DNA of 64,000 nucleotides from Pseudomonadales bacterium (GTDB lineage Bacteria > Pseudomonadota > Gammaproteobacteria > Pseudomonadales > JAHRWD01): positions 23,557 to 87,556 of the forward strand of contig JAHRWD010000059.1 of NCBI GenBank assembly GCA_019090315.1, in the 5' to 3' direction. A program made the translations under genes and the position numbers. Within the stretch, counting starts at the first letter, position 1. Each line of letters opens with the position of its first letter. The notes beneath the pieces were generated by a model, which saw nothing but the letters and a program-made list of their open reading frames with translations, searched no databases and was not told where the DNA came from. Shown one piece after another: positions 40,482 to 50,861 of this stretch.

Positions 40482-40964
40482 TTAAAGCAGCAGATCTTCA
40501 GTTATCGGCTTGAAGCAGCCAGTCGAATTAATAAGTGAGTTCGCAGTGAGCGTTGGTACGCCGTAGACTTCGGTTTCTACACTACAGTTCTGGCTGACCC
40601 GATCAAGCAACAGGTCAAAATCCCCATCCCCGGAAAGCAGTACGACTTTATCAACGGTTGTAGCGATATCCATCATATCTATCGCTATCCCTACATCCCA
40701 GTCGCCCTTGGCAGAGCCATCATTACGCTGTATGTAGGGTTTTAATTTTACCGTGAAACCGATCTGTTTAAGTGCATTCTGAAATTTCAGCTGGCCGTCA
40801 TCGCCTTTGTGAATGGCGTAAGCCAGAGCTGAAACAATTTCGCCGTCCTGGCTAATCTGCTGCCAACAACGACGATAGTTAAACTGGCGGCCATACGCAT
40901 GGCGAGTGGTGTAATAGATATTTTGAACGTCGGCAAAAACTGCGACTGTGGGTTTGTTGGTCAT
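40482..40964 (-). CDS. NYN domain (LabA/DUF88-like) protein
   Basis: 'VAVFADVQNIYY', 'KGDWDVGIAIDMM', 'LLSGDGDFDLLLDRV'. Confidence 0.9.
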   Translation of the reverse strand: MTNKPTVAVFADVQNIYYTTRHAYGRQFNYRRCWQQISQDGEIVSALAYAIHKGDDGQLKFQNALKQIGFTVKLKPYIQRNDGSAKGDWDVGIAIDMMDIATTVDKVVLLSGDGDFDLLLDRVSQNCSVETEVYGVPTLTANSLINSTGCFKPITEDLLL

Positions 40965-41125
40965 GCCTGATGTTTAGCCTTGCTAAATCGCCAGTTTACA
41001 CCAACAACAGATCATTAGGAGGCTGTTGGGTTAGTGTTGTTCTACCACGAAGGGCTAGCGATAAATGTCAAAGCTACAGAGATGATCTGGCAAATGTAAT
41101 CAGGGGCATTGCAGAAGTATTCAAG

Positions 41126-42061
41126 CTACTTCATCGCCATCACTACTCGAAGTCGATCCTGGATCGTTTCGGCCAATGCGTTCTGATTGAATTTTGATAG
41201 AAAACCATCGCAGCCTACTTTCTTGACCATAGATTCATTAAAACGACCGCTGAGGGAGGTATGCAGCACCACGAACAGGTCTGCGAGCCTCGAATCAGCC
41301 CGGATCTCCGAAGTTAACCGATAGCCATCCATTTCAGGCATTTCCGCATCGGTAATTACCATCGCAAGTTTTTTGCTGACATCGATACCTTCATCCGCCC
41401 AGCCCTGCAACATGGTCAACGCCTGATAACCGTCTCTTGCAACATGAGCAGTTAGATTCAGTTGTTCCAAAGTCGAACTCATTTGTGACAATGCTGTACT
41501 CGAGTCATCTACGATCAACACCTCCATATCCTTGGCGGCCTCCAATACTTCTGAGTCAAGGATCTCTTCAGCAACAAGTGTCTCTGGTGGCACGATCAAA
41601 GCCAATACTTTTTCGACATCAACCACCTCGACAATTTTGTCATCAATTTTAGTAATCGCGGTAAGGAAATGCGTATCTCCGGCGGTAGTCGGAGGCGGAA
41701 GAATTTCCTCCCAGTTGAGGTTTACAATTCGATGCACTCCGCCAACCAAAAATGCCTGAATACTCTTGTTGTATTCAGTAACAATAAGGTTTTCAGCAAG
41801 ATTTCGATCAATTGGGCCCATGCCGATTGCGTGACGAAGATCGATTACAGGAACCGTTTGTCCACGAACGTTGGTAACTCCAGCTATAAAAGGGTGGCTT
41901 TTTGGCATCTCGTTCAGTTCAGGAATAGCGATAACCTCCTGAACCTTAAAGACGTTAATCGCAAAGGTTTGTCCGCCGGTCAGATGGAACATCAATAACT
42001 CCAGCCGGTTCTGACCAACGAGCTGGGTTCTTTGATTTACCGTTTCAAGTACACCTGCCAT
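41126..42061 (-). CDS. cheV: Chemotaxis protein CheV (CheW-receiver)
   Basis: CheW domain 'FAINVFKVQEVIAIPELNEMP...VTNVRGQTVPVIDLRHAIG' plus receiver 'VLIVDDSSTAL...VITDAEMPEMDGYRLTSEIR'. Confidence 0.93.
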   Translation of the reverse strand: MAGVLETVNQRTQLVGQNRLELLMFHLTGGQTFAINVFKVQEVIAIPELNEMPKSHPFIAGVTNVRGQTVPVIDLRHAIGMGPIDRNLAENLIVTEYNKSIQAFLVGGVHRIVNLNWEEILPPPTTAGDTHFLTAITKIDDKIVEVVDVEKVLALIVPPETLVAEEILDSEVLEAAKDMEVLIVDDSSTALSQMSSTLEQLNLTAHVARDGYQALTMLQGWADEGIDVSKKLAMVITDAEMPEMDGYRLTSEIRADSRLADLFVVLHTSLSGRFNESMVKKVGCDGFLSKFNQNALAETIQDRLRVVMAMK

Positions 42062-42274
42062 TGTTTACTCCCTCTTAATTCTTACGTACCATGCGATCCG
42101 CTACTCGACATCGGGCAAATAACGGGCGTTTACGATAGAAAGTATAGTTCAAATAAAACCGGTCACCGCTCTTCCATCGGCGTCACCCAGAACCGCCCTT
42201 GCAAAAAATAAAAAACGGTAGCTTAACCGTATTCGGCAGGGCACCGTACCGCCACCACTTGAAAGACTCTGGTT

Positions 42275-43075
42275 ATGAAAACACTAATTGATATCGGCGC
42301 AAATCTTTGCCATGACTCACTGATGAAGCGCCTGGATGATGTGCTTGAGCATGCTCAGCAGCATAATGTAACACGCATGATAGTTACTGGAAGTGACATG
42401 GCGAGCAGCGAACAAGCACTGCTATTGGCGCAACAATACAAAAACCTATTATTTGCCACTTCGGGTATTCACCCTCATCACGCGGGCACAGTCACAAAAG
42501 AGAATTTCAGTGTTATTGCGGATCTAGCCAAACATGCGGATAGTTGTGCAGTGGGAGAAACCGGGCTGGACTTCAATCGTGACTTTTCACCGCGACCTGA
42601 TCAGGAAAGAGTGTTTGAACAACACATAGAGCTGGCGATAGAGACAGGTAAACCGCTATTTCTTCATGAGAGAGATGCATTTAGCCGATTTCATCCGATC
42701 ATAAAGCAGTATCGAGACCAGATAAGTGATGCGGTTGTTCATTGCTTTACTGGCGAAAAAGAGGCGCTATATGCCTATTTAGACCTCGATCTACATATCG
42801 GCATCACCGGCTGGCTGTGTGATGAGCGCCGCGGCCAACACCTGCTACCACTGATTGCAGAGATCCCAAACAATCGGCTGATGATTGAAACAGACGCGCC
42901 TTATCTTCTTCCAAGAAATATCCGACCTAAACCAAAATCAAGAACCAATGAGCCGGCATTTTTGCCCTGGATTGTTCAAAAGATATCAGAATGTACCGGA
43001 GAAACGATCGAGCAAATTGCTGAACAGACGACTAGGACTACCGAGGCATTTTTCAGGTTGAACAAGCCAGCCTGA
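42275..43075 (+). CDS. tatD: TatD family hydrolase
   Basis: 'VGETGLDFNRDFSPRPDQERVFEQHIELA', 'LMIETDAPYLLPR'. Confidence 0.95.
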   Translation: MKTLIDIGANLCHDSLMKRLDDVLEHAQQHNVTRMIVTGSDMASSEQALLLAQQYKNLLFATSGIHPHHAGTVTKENFSVIADLAKHADSCAVGETGLDFNRDFSPRPDQERVFEQHIELAIETGKPLFLHERDAFSRFHPIIKQYRDQISDAVVHCFTGEKEALYAYLDLDLHIGITGWLCDERRGQHLLPLIAEIPNNRLMIETDAPYLLPRNIRPKPKSRTNEPAFLPWIVQKISECTGETIEQIAEQTTRTTEAFFRLNKPA

Positions 43076-43123
43076 CCCACAAAAAACAACAATTTATTGC
43101 TAATAATCAGCCAGATACAGAAG

Positions 43124-43966
43124 TTATTGCCTGCTAGTTCTAGCCAACAAACCATCCACATTCATGGCTGACGTTTCAGTACTACGTAGACAGTTGATAT
43201 CCAGCCCACCCCTACGAACAAACCATGTCTGGACCTCCAGTTTTCCGGGTGCGCATCTCGTCATCAGATCGGTAAATATCTGTTCCGTTACCTGTTCGTG
43301 ATAACCAGAGTGAACACGATAGGAAACGATATAACGCAATAAACTGGTGCGGTCTATCTGCGCACCTTCGTAACTCACCTGAACAGTACCCCAGTCGGGT
43401 TGACCCGTAATGGGGCAGTTAGACCGCAGCAAGTGGCTATAAAGCACTTCATTTACCTGAACCTTTTCAGCATTTACTACCAAAAGACCGGGGTCAGTCT
43501 GGTAGTGCTCAATTTCAACATCTTGCTCATCAACACAAAACCCACTCGGATTCATGCTTAGCACGGGTTTATATTGTGCGACTGGAATCAATTCAAGCAC
43601 AACTGGTGATGCAGAACAGTTGGATAGATCGCTAACTATTACGTCCCGCACTGCTTCCAACGAGGCAAATTTTTCCTGATTCAGCGAATTCAAATAGAGT
43701 TTGAACGATTTCGATTCAATGATAAAACTGTCATCAATTTCAAAACGAAACTGGGCAACGGCAACCTGAGGCAAGCCTTTAAGATTAAGCCATGAAACCT
43801 CATAGGCATTCCAGAAATCGTAACCCACAAAAGGCAATGCAGACTGTTCGTTTGTTAAAAAACCCTGCCGATTGTCATTTCTAGAAATTGGAAATAAAAG
43901 TTCCGGAGCATACCGCTGATCGTATTCAACCTGTTTACCCAACGGGTTTTTTGAGCTCTCTGTCAT
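43124..43966 (-). CDS. queF: NADPH-dependent 7-cyano-7-deazaguanine reductase
   Basis: 'SKSFKLYLNSLNQEKF', 'RSNCPITGQPDWGTVQVSYEG'. Confidence 0.96.
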   Translation of the reverse strand: MTESSKNPLGKQVEYDQRYAPELLFPISRNDNRQGFLTNEQSALPFVGYDFWNAYEVSWLNLKGLPQVAVAQFRFEIDDSFIIESKSFKLYLNSLNQEKFASLEAVRDVIVSDLSNCSASPVVLELIPVAQYKPVLSMNPSGFCVDEQDVEIEHYQTDPGLLVVNAEKVQVNEVLYSHLLRSNCPITGQPDWGTVQVSYEGAQIDRTSLLRYIVSYRVHSGYHEQVTEQIFTDLMTRCAPGKLEVQTWFVRRGGLDINCLRSTETSAMNVDGLLARTSRQ

Positions 43967-44157
43967 GGTTTTCTCGGCTGGTATTAGGTTACGGGGTGCG
44001 ATTATACCGAATATGCCTGAAAATCATTTAATTCAGGCTTAACCAGCAGTTTTTACGGGGTTACTGCGTGCAGTGTGTTGATCAATGCGCAATGAAAGCG
44101 TTTAATATCTGGTTCTGCACAAAACAATACGTTTAGCTTTATTATTTGAGAACAGAT

Positions 44158-45228
44158 ATGCCAGATCCACGCGTTGAAAACATCAATGTTGCTTCTCAGG
44201 ATGTGTTGATCACACCTGAAGCACTAAAACAGGAATTGCCGCTGTCCGATGCCGCCAAACAGGTAGTGATTGAAGGTCGTGACACTATTCGTAATATTCT
44301 TGATGGCAAGGATCATCGGCTGATTGTAGTGGTTGGACCCTGCTCTATTCATGATATTGATGCGGCACGGGACTATGCATTGCGGCTAAAGGCGCTGGCG
44401 GATGAAGTAAGTGATTCTCTTTATATTGTGATGCGAGTCTATTTTGAAAAACCCCGTACTACGGTGGGCTGGAAAGGCTTGATCAACGATCCGCACATGG
44501 ATGACTCATTCCGGATTGAGGAAGGCTTACATATTGGTCGAAAGCTATTGATTGATCTATCAGAAATTGGCTTACCGACTGCAACGGAAGCACTGGACCC
44601 GATCAGCCCGCAGTACATTCAGGACTTAATCTCCTGGTCTGCTATCGGTGCGCGTACCACCGAATCCCAAACACACCGGGAAATGTCCAGCGGCCTATCT
44701 GTTTCAATCGGCTTCAAAAATGGTACCGATGGAGGGCTTAGCGTCGCTATTAACGCTTTGCAATCCGTTTCACATCCGCATAGTTTTCTTGGTATCAACC
44801 GCCAGGGTCAGGTTGCTGTAATTCGAACCAAAGGTAATGCTTATAGCCACATTGTATTACGCGGTGGCGGTGGCAAATCCAACTATGATTCCGTAAGTAT
44901 CGCGGTGTGCGAACAACGCCTTGAGGATGCAGGTCTTGCCAAAAATATCATGGTGGACTGCAGTCATGCCAATTCCAATAAGGATGCGGCGCTTCAGCCA
45001 CTGGTGGTTGAGAACATTGCCAATCAGATTGCCGAAGGTAATCAGTCCATTGTCGGCATCATGATCGAAAGTAATATTGGCTTTGGTAACCAGAAGCTCT
45101 CTTCTGACCCTTCTAAAATGGAATATGGTGTATCCGTCACCGACGCCTGTATTGACTGGCCGATGACGGAAAAATCGCTACGTGATTTAAGAGATAAGGT
45201 TAAGGATGTATTACCTGGCCGAATATAA
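44158..45228 (+). CDS. 3-deoxy-7-phosphoheptulonate synthase (class I)
   Basis: 'VVVGPCSIHDIDAARDYA', 'MRVYFEKPRTTVGWKGLINDP', 'VDCSHANSNKD'. Confidence 0.96.
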   Translation: MPDPRVENINVASQDVLITPEALKQELPLSDAAKQVVIEGRDTIRNILDGKDHRLIVVVGPCSIHDIDAARDYALRLKALADEVSDSLYIVMRVYFEKPRTTVGWKGLINDPHMDDSFRIEEGLHIGRKLLIDLSEIGLPTATEALDPISPQYIQDLISWSAIGARTTESQTHREMSSGLSVSIGFKNGTDGGLSVAINALQSVSHPHSFLGINRQGQVAVIRTKGNAYSHIVLRGGGGKSNYDSVSIAVCEQRLEDAGLAKNIMVDCSHANSNKDAALQPLVVENIANQIAEGNQSIVGIMIESNIGFGNQKLSSDPSKMEYGVSVTDACIDWPMTEKSLRDLRDKVKDVLPGRI

Positions 45229-45271
45229 ACGCTGAAATTTGATTTGCGTCCTGAACCGAAATCAAACCCAT

Positions 45272-45312
45272 AAAAAAGGCCCCGATGGTTTTAAATCATC
45301 GGGGCCTTTTTT
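45272..45312. terminator. Bidirectional intrinsic terminator
   Basis: AAAAAAGGCCCCGATG-gttttaaat-CATCGGGGCCTTTTTT between convergent genes. Confidence 0.92.
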
Positions 45313-45356
45313 ATAGCGCGAAGTTTTAGCTTGAAGGCGTACTTCGAGGAGCTAGA

Positions 45357-46586
45357 TCAAGCATTCGGCCCGGTTATCTCGACCGCTCCCGATGCAACCA
45401 GTCCATCAATCTTCTGATCAGAAAAACCCAGGCACTCCTTCAGCACTTGTCGGCTATCTTCACCTACGCAGGGTGAAGCCTTACTCAGGGTTGTAGGTGT
45501 TTTCGAAAATAGCGTCTGGCTTCCGTTATAGGGCACCTTACCCATTTCGCTATGCTCCAGATCAACGAAATAACCGCGATACAGGGTCTGAGCATCTTCA
45601 TACAAATCAAACTGATCCTGTACAGAGCCTGCGGCAATATCCGGCTGCAGGAAATACTGAAGTTCTTTGTCATTCCAGGCTGAAGTCCATGCTCCAACCT
45701 GTTGATTCAATTCATCTTCATTTTCTTTTCTGGTAGACAGGGTTGCGAATTTAGCGCTCTCCGCCCAGGCAGGATTGCCCATTTTTTCTTTAAATATTCG
45801 CCACTCCTGATCCGTTTCAACTGCAATCGCAATCCAACGATCCTCACCCAGGCAAGGGTATGCAGCATGGGGTGCTGCTATCGGATCAGCATTACCGTTT
45901 CGTGTTGGGGTATTGCCGTTTACCGTATAATCCAGCACCTCTGGGCCAAAGTACTGCACTGCAGCTTCAAACTGTGAGACATCAAGATATTGCCCCTGAC
46001 CAGTCCTTGCCTTGTGATCCAGTGCTGCAATTAATGCGGTGGTGGTAAAACGATGAGCAATAAAGTCTGTATAGGCTCCGTATACAGGAACTGGCTCCGC
46101 GTCTGCCCAGCCAGTGATTTCATAATAACCGGAATTGGATGCCATCAAATTACCAAAACCCGGGTAATGTGCTCGTGGCCCGGTTTGGCCCTGCATACAG
46201 GTTGAGAGCATCACTACACCGGGATTATCTTTGGAAATATCCTCGTAGGAAAGCCCCCATTTCGCCATATTCCCGGGGGTAAAACTTTCCAATACAACAT
46301 CTGCCCACTGTGCCATTTCTCTTGCAACTTCACGCGCTTCATCCGTTGCCATATCAAGGCCAAGACCTAATTTGGAGCAGTTAAAATCGCCGTAAAACAT
46401 CGAGTTATTGAAACCCGGCTTACCGTCCTGAAAGGGTGGTGAAATACGTAAAATATCAACTCGTTTACTTGAGTCCATCCGAATAACCGTCGCGCCATTA
46501 TCAGCCAGATACCGAGCCGTCAACGGTCCAACACCTACCCACGACATATCCCAAACTTTTAAACCTTTAAAAATCAGATCCGCCAT
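45357..46586 (-). CDS. CaiB/BaiF (family III) CoA-transferase, subunit with predicted catalytic Asp
   Basis: 'MADLIFKGLKVWDMSWVGVGPLTARYLADNGATVIRMDSS', 'PVPVYGAYTDFIAHRF...AALDHKARTGQGQYLDVS'; start at MADLIF. Confidence 0.88.
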   Translation of the reverse strand: MADLIFKGLKVWDMSWVGVGPLTARYLADNGATVIRMDSSKRVDILRISPPFQDGKPGFNNSMFYGDFNCSKLGLGLDMATDEAREVAREMAQWADVVLESFTPGNMAKWGLSYEDISKDNPGVVMLSTCMQGQTGPRAHYPGFGNLMASNSGYYEITGWADAEPVPVYGAYTDFIAHRFTTTALIAALDHKARTGQGQYLDVSQFEAAVQYFGPEVLDYTVNGNTPTRNGNADPIAAPHAAYPCLGEDRWIAIAVETDQEWRIFKEKMGNPAWAESAKFATLSTRKENEDELNQQVGAWTSAWNDKELQYFLQPDIAAGSVQDQFDLYEDAQTLYRGYFVDLEHSEMGKVPYNGSQTLFSKTPTTLSKASPCVGEDSRQVLKECLGFSDQKIDGLVASGAVEITGPNA

Positions 46587-46635
46587 TGTTCTACCCAACC
46601 TTCTTTTAATTATTGTTATTTCAGAGTCTGCCGCT

Positions 46636-47907
46636 TTAGATAATTCGGGTTTCAACCAGTCGTTCAAATTCGACTTCACTCACACCCATTTCATCGACAA
46701 ATATCGCGCGGTTATGTTCGCCCACATGGGGTGCGCGTGCACCAACGCGAATTTCGGTTTCCGACATTTTGGCCCATACCCCTGGGTAGGTCACAGCATC
46801 GTTACCTTCATGCTCAACATCAACGAAATATTCCCGTGCAATGAGCTGCTCATCCTCGCAGATATCAGCAATAGTACTGACCGGTGCTAGTAGAATCCGG
46901 CGTTTTAACGCTTCAGCGTAAATGGTTTCTTTGTCGAAATTGGGATAAAAATCCATCAACCATTCTGAAAGCTCGGTAAACAATAGCCCCTTTGCTGGAT
47001 CCTGAATAATTGCCGCTGCATCAAGCCCCTGCCAGTCTGTATTCAATAGTTTTTCCGGGATTTCAACAGTTTCCCCCGCCCACTCAAAGATAGCCTCAAT
47101 CGATTTGCCGCCGAGCATACCTCCGTTGATCATCATCGTGATAAAGCCATCCTTTGCGGGATAGATTACTCGACGGAATGAGCCAACGGATTCAGTCCAG
47201 ATGCCGGTTCGTTGCAGGCTACGGTTCTCCAGTTTTGGAAATGGCGTCGCATTCATGAGCGCGCGACTGCACGCAAGCTGTGAAGATATATCCGCATGCT
47301 GACCAATACCGGTAGAGCGAGCATGGTAAAGCCCCATCGTTGTGCTCACCGCACCCTCTGCCGCGCCGTGCATATAACCCTGAGGAATGGAAATCCGTAC
47401 TGGTGGTCGCTCGGGATCACCACACAAATACATGGTGCCGCAAAGTGCTGAGAGAATAAGGTCTGGGCCTTTAAATCCGGCATGAGGGCCTCCCTGACCA
47501 AAGGCAGTGATAGAAGTCATCACAATTTTTGAGTTAACCGCTTCAAGGGCTTTATACCCCAACCCGATAGAATCCAACCAGCCTGGTTCAAAAGATTCAA
47601 TTACCGCGTCCGCATCAGCCACTAACTGTTTAAAAAGTGCTTTGCCCTGTTCCGACTCAAGATCAAGACTGATGCCTTTCTTCCCCTGATTGAAAAACCA
47701 CCATTTAAGACTGTTGTCTGAGTCTACTTTGTCTTTGAAAAAAGGTCCGCGATGCCTGCCCGGGTCGCCATCAACAGGCTCTAATTTTATGATGGTTGCA
47801 CCCAGGTCCCCTAGCATTTTTCCTGCTAACCAACCACGATGATCGGTTAAATCGAGGATCTTATACGGGGACAACGCTCCCGTTGTGTCACTGGATTGCG
47901 CATTCAT
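46636..47907 (-). CDS. CaiB/BaiF (family III) CoA-transferase, subunit with probable catalytic-Asp substitution
   Basis: 'YKILDLTDHRGWLAGKMLGDLGATIIKLEPVDGDPGR', 'PVRISIPQGYMHGAAEGAVSTTMGL'. Confidence 0.88.
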   Translation of the reverse strand: MNAQSSDTTGALSPYKILDLTDHRGWLAGKMLGDLGATIIKLEPVDGDPGRHRGPFFKDKVDSDNSLKWWFFNQGKKGISLDLESEQGKALFKQLVADADAVIESFEPGWLDSIGLGYKALEAVNSKIVMTSITAFGQGGPHAGFKGPDLILSALCGTMYLCGDPERPPVRISIPQGYMHGAAEGAVSTTMGLYHARSTGIGQHADISSQLACSRALMNATPFPKLENRSLQRTGIWTESVGSFRRVIYPAKDGFITMMINGGMLGGKSIEAIFEWAGETVEIPEKLLNTDWQGLDAAAIIQDPAKGLLFTELSEWLMDFYPNFDKETIYAEALKRRILLAPVSTIADICEDEQLIAREYFVDVEHEGNDAVTYPGVWAKMSETEIRVGARAPHVGEHNRAIFVDEMGVSEVEFERLVETRII

Positions 47908-48046
47908 ATTGGCATGCTTCCATTTTTTAATTATTATTTAGATGTTATCCTCAATCATAAGAATTTGTTTGTCCAGCGACAATAGCAATTAGCGACCTGT
48001 TTATTATTGTTGGCCCCAGCTAAATCAGGTGATATAACAGGTATAT

Positions 48047-48370
48047 ATGGCATACAACATACCCGATATAGGCAGCCAGAAACCGGTCGATAACAATCGG
48101 ATCAATACCGAAAACAAAACGACCAAAGTGGCCAAAACTGAACCTACTCGATTCTTCACGACCACTGAAGGGGAACTACAGGTAGATCGGCGCCGCACCC
48201 CAAATAGACGGGCCTCGATAAAAGAAAGGAGGCTGCTGAAAACCGCCGTCCGTGCCAACGCCACGATCAGACGAAAAGGAGCCCGAGATCGACGCCGCAA
48301 CTCCCTGCTCCAGAAAAAAAACGACCGCAGCAACAAAAACGTTGGAAAATCGATCGATCGAAACGTATAA
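48047..48370 (+). CDS. Hypothetical small highly basic protein
   Basis: 107 aa ORF followed by a strong terminator; Arg/Lys-rich 'RRRTPNRRASIKERRLLKTAVRANATIRRKGARDRRR'. Confidence 0.45.
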   Translation: MAYNIPDIGSQKPVDNNRINTENKTTKVAKTEPTRFFTTTEGELQVDRRRTPNRRASIKERRLLKTAVRANATIRRKGARDRRRNSLLQKKNDRSNKNVGKSIDRNV

Positions 48371-48407
48371 AACTACGTTTTGTGAACCGGGTTATTTCGA
48401 TTCAATT

Positions 48408-48448
48408 AAAAAAAAGGCTGACCTAAAATATAGGTCAGCCTTTTTTTA
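48408..48448. terminator. Bidirectional intrinsic terminator
   Basis: AAAAAAAGGCTGACCTAaaaTATAGGTCAGCCTTTTTTT. Confidence 0.9.
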
Positions 48449-48466
48449 TTCAGAATTAACCAACCT

Positions 48467-49198
48467 TCAGAAATCGTAAACAAGTGACAGTAAAGTTGTT
48501 GTGTCGGTCTTATCTTTACCAGACGGTACATCGCTCGAATGCTTGATTTCAAACGAAGCCTTCATTGCTAAATGATCGGCAACGTTTGCAGACAACGCCG
48601 TGTACGACCGAACAATAGTGATATCCTGACCAGGCTCAATACTTAACGTCTGCTGAAAAGCTGAGGTTTTAGAAATCTTCCAGTTGTAATCACCAGCTAA
48701 ACGCAGAATCAATTCATTTGAAGACTTGCCTGAATCGATCTCGTTAAAACGAACACCAAGACCCGCCTCACCGTCTAGTGTCATGGTCGCGTCGTCTAAA
48801 AAACGAGTTCCGACACCACCTATGAGGTTTGACTGATAGTTAAATCCACTGAATTTATCATTTTCATAATTTATCAAGCCAAACAAATAATCACGATCAC
48901 CTAGTTTTCGATCAGCCTTGGCCTGGACAAAGTACTTTTCAGCGGTGCTTTTGCCATCGTCAGCCTTATACTGCGTAGAAAAATCCAGTAAATAGGTCCA
49001 CAGCTCCGCGCTGCGCTCGCCCGCCAAAGCGATATTGACCGATTGGGTATCGGTATTCCCGCTTGTGCTGGAAACACCTACCTCACCCGCGCCTTTCCAG
49101 GCATTAGGGTTTTTATCTTCGCCATCTTCAGCGAAAGCTGGACCACTTGCCATTAACGAGGCTAATAAAACCAATTTAACTTTGTTGTTCACTCGCAT
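48467..49198 (-). CDS. DUF481 family outer membrane protein
   Basis: Signal peptide, 'WKGAGEVGVSSTSGNTDTQSVN' and terminal 'LLSLVYDF' beta-barrel signature. Confidence 0.88.
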   Translation of the reverse strand: MRVNNKVKLVLLASLMASGPAFAEDGEDKNPNAWKGAGEVGVSSTSGNTDTQSVNIALAGERSAELWTYLLDFSTQYKADDGKSTAEKYFVQAKADRKLGDRDYLFGLINYENDKFSGFNYQSNLIGGVGTRFLDDATMTLDGEAGLGVRFNEIDSGKSSNELILRLAGDYNWKISKTSAFQQTLSIEPGQDITIVRSYTALSANVADHLAMKASFEIKHSSDVPSGKDKTDTTTLLSLVYDF

Positions 49199-49271
49199 TC
49201 TCCCATCGGTAAAATTTCAAATTAATTGAGCCAGCAACGATTCATCTACTGCCAGCCTGGTGCAACTACAG

Positions 49272-50093
49272 CTAGCTATCCGCTTTATCCATATGGATAT
49301 CCATTTGAGGATATGGAATCGAAATATTTTGGTCGTCAAAGGTCAATTTGACCTGCTCGGTAATATCAAACAGCACTCCCCAATAGTCAGCACTTTTCAC
49401 CCATGGCCGTACCACAAAATTAACACTGCTATCTGCTAACTCCGATACTGCGATTACAGGCGCTGGCTCCTTCAAGATCCGTTCATCAGCATTGATAATG
49501 GTGTTTAAGACCTCTTTGGCCTTTTTTAGATCATCGTCGTAGCCGATCCCAAAAATCATATCCACACGCCGAGTTTCCTTAGCGGAAAAATTTGTAATGG
49601 TTCCGCCATAAATAGAGCCATTAGGGATAATCATTTCACGATTATCACCGGTTCTCATTGTTGAGCTGAAAATACTGATGCTTTCAACTACTCCGGAAAC
49701 ACCGGCTGCTTCAACAAAGTCTCCAACCTTGAATGGTTTGAAGATAATTAGCATTACTCCTGCAGCAAAGTTCTGCAATGAACTCTGCAGTGATAAACCG
49801 ATGGCTAAACCAGCAGCACCAATCAGGGCAATAAAGGATGTGGTATCTACACCCAACTGATTTAGAGCGACAATGATCACAACCAGCGTGAGCAAAGCAC
49901 CTAAAATGGATGAGAGAAATTCAATCAGAATTTCATCCATTTTTGACTTTTTCATTACGCTTGCGACACCACGTACAACCATACCCGCAACAATACGACC
50001 AACGATAAATATCACCACAGCCAGGCCAATGTTAATAGCCCAGGGCAGCGCGTAAGTATCAACAAAACTATTTATATCAAAATTCTCTAACAT
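49272..50093 (-). CDS. Small-conductance mechanosensitive channel (MscS family)
   Basis: 'AAGLAIGLSLQSSLQNFAAGVMLIIFKPFKVGDFVEAAG'. Confidence 0.95.
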   Translation of the reverse strand: MLENFDINSFVDTYALPWAINIGLAVVIFIVGRIVAGMVVRGVASVMKKSKMDEILIEFLSSILGALLTLVVIIVALNQLGVDTTSFIALIGAAGLAIGLSLQSSLQNFAAGVMLIIFKPFKVGDFVEAAGVSGVVESISIFSSTMRTGDNREMIIPNGSIYGGTITNFSAKETRRVDMIFGIGYDDDLKKAKEVLNTIINADERILKEPAPVIAVSELADSSVNFVVRPWVKSADYWGVLFDITEQVKLTFDDQNISIPYPQMDIHMDKADS

Positions 50094-50351
50094 TTCTTTC
50101 CCCTATCCTTGATTAAGCACGATCTGCTCTATCTGAATCACTACTCAATTTTTGAGTCTAACAAAATCAGGCGAGTTTTCTACAAGACGTATTGAATAGC
50201 TATTCGCTTACTATTTCGGAGCGGGATTATACTGCAATATAAGCTAATAACAATCAGCCAGGTTAAAGGAGACACCCCTACCGCCCAGCACTGTCATTTA
50301 ATCTCCCATAATGTAGACTCTCGAATTCTAGCAACAACAACTGAGAATATT

Positions 50352-50831
50352 GTGGCCAATTTATATGACTTTGAGCTCAGCTCAATCGATGACACCTCCC
50401 TCCCGCTGAAGCAATTGACAGGCAAGGTCGTGCTTCTTGTTAACGTGGCGAGCCGTTGCGGCCTTACGCCTCAGTATGCAGGTCTTGAGGGACTGTACCA
50501 GGAATACAAAGATCAGGGTCTTGAGATTATCGCCCTGCCCTGTAATCAATTTTTAGGGCAGGAACCCGGAACCGACGCTGAGATCAAACAGTTTTGTGAG
50601 CTCAATTATCCGGTTAGTTTCCAGATGAGCAGCAAGATTGAGGTGAACGGTGAAAACCGGATACCACTTTACGAATGGTTAGCGGGAGATGCCTCAAAAT
50701 TCAAGGGTGATATCACCTGGAACTTTGAGAAGTTTTTAGTCGATCGAAATGGTCAGCTGGTGAAACGCTTCCATCCAAAAATTGAACCTCAGGATGCGGA
50801 GATCAAAATTTCGATTGAAGAACTGTTGTAG
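50352..50831 (+). CDS. Glutathione peroxidase family protein
   Basis: 'VLLVNVASRCGLTPQYAGLEGLY', 'PCNQFLGQEPGTDAEI', 'WNFEKFLVDRNGQLVKRF'; GTG start. Confidence 0.95.
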   Translation: MANLYDFELSSIDDTSLPLKQLTGKVVLLVNVASRCGLTPQYAGLEGLYQEYKDQGLEIIALPCNQFLGQEPGTDAEIKQFCELNYPVSFQMSSKIEVNGENRIPLYEWLAGDASKFKGDITWNFEKFLVDRNGQLVKRFHPKIEPQDAEIKISIEELL

Positions 50832-50861
50832 GATCTCAAAGGTCTCTGAAATGCAGTTCCG

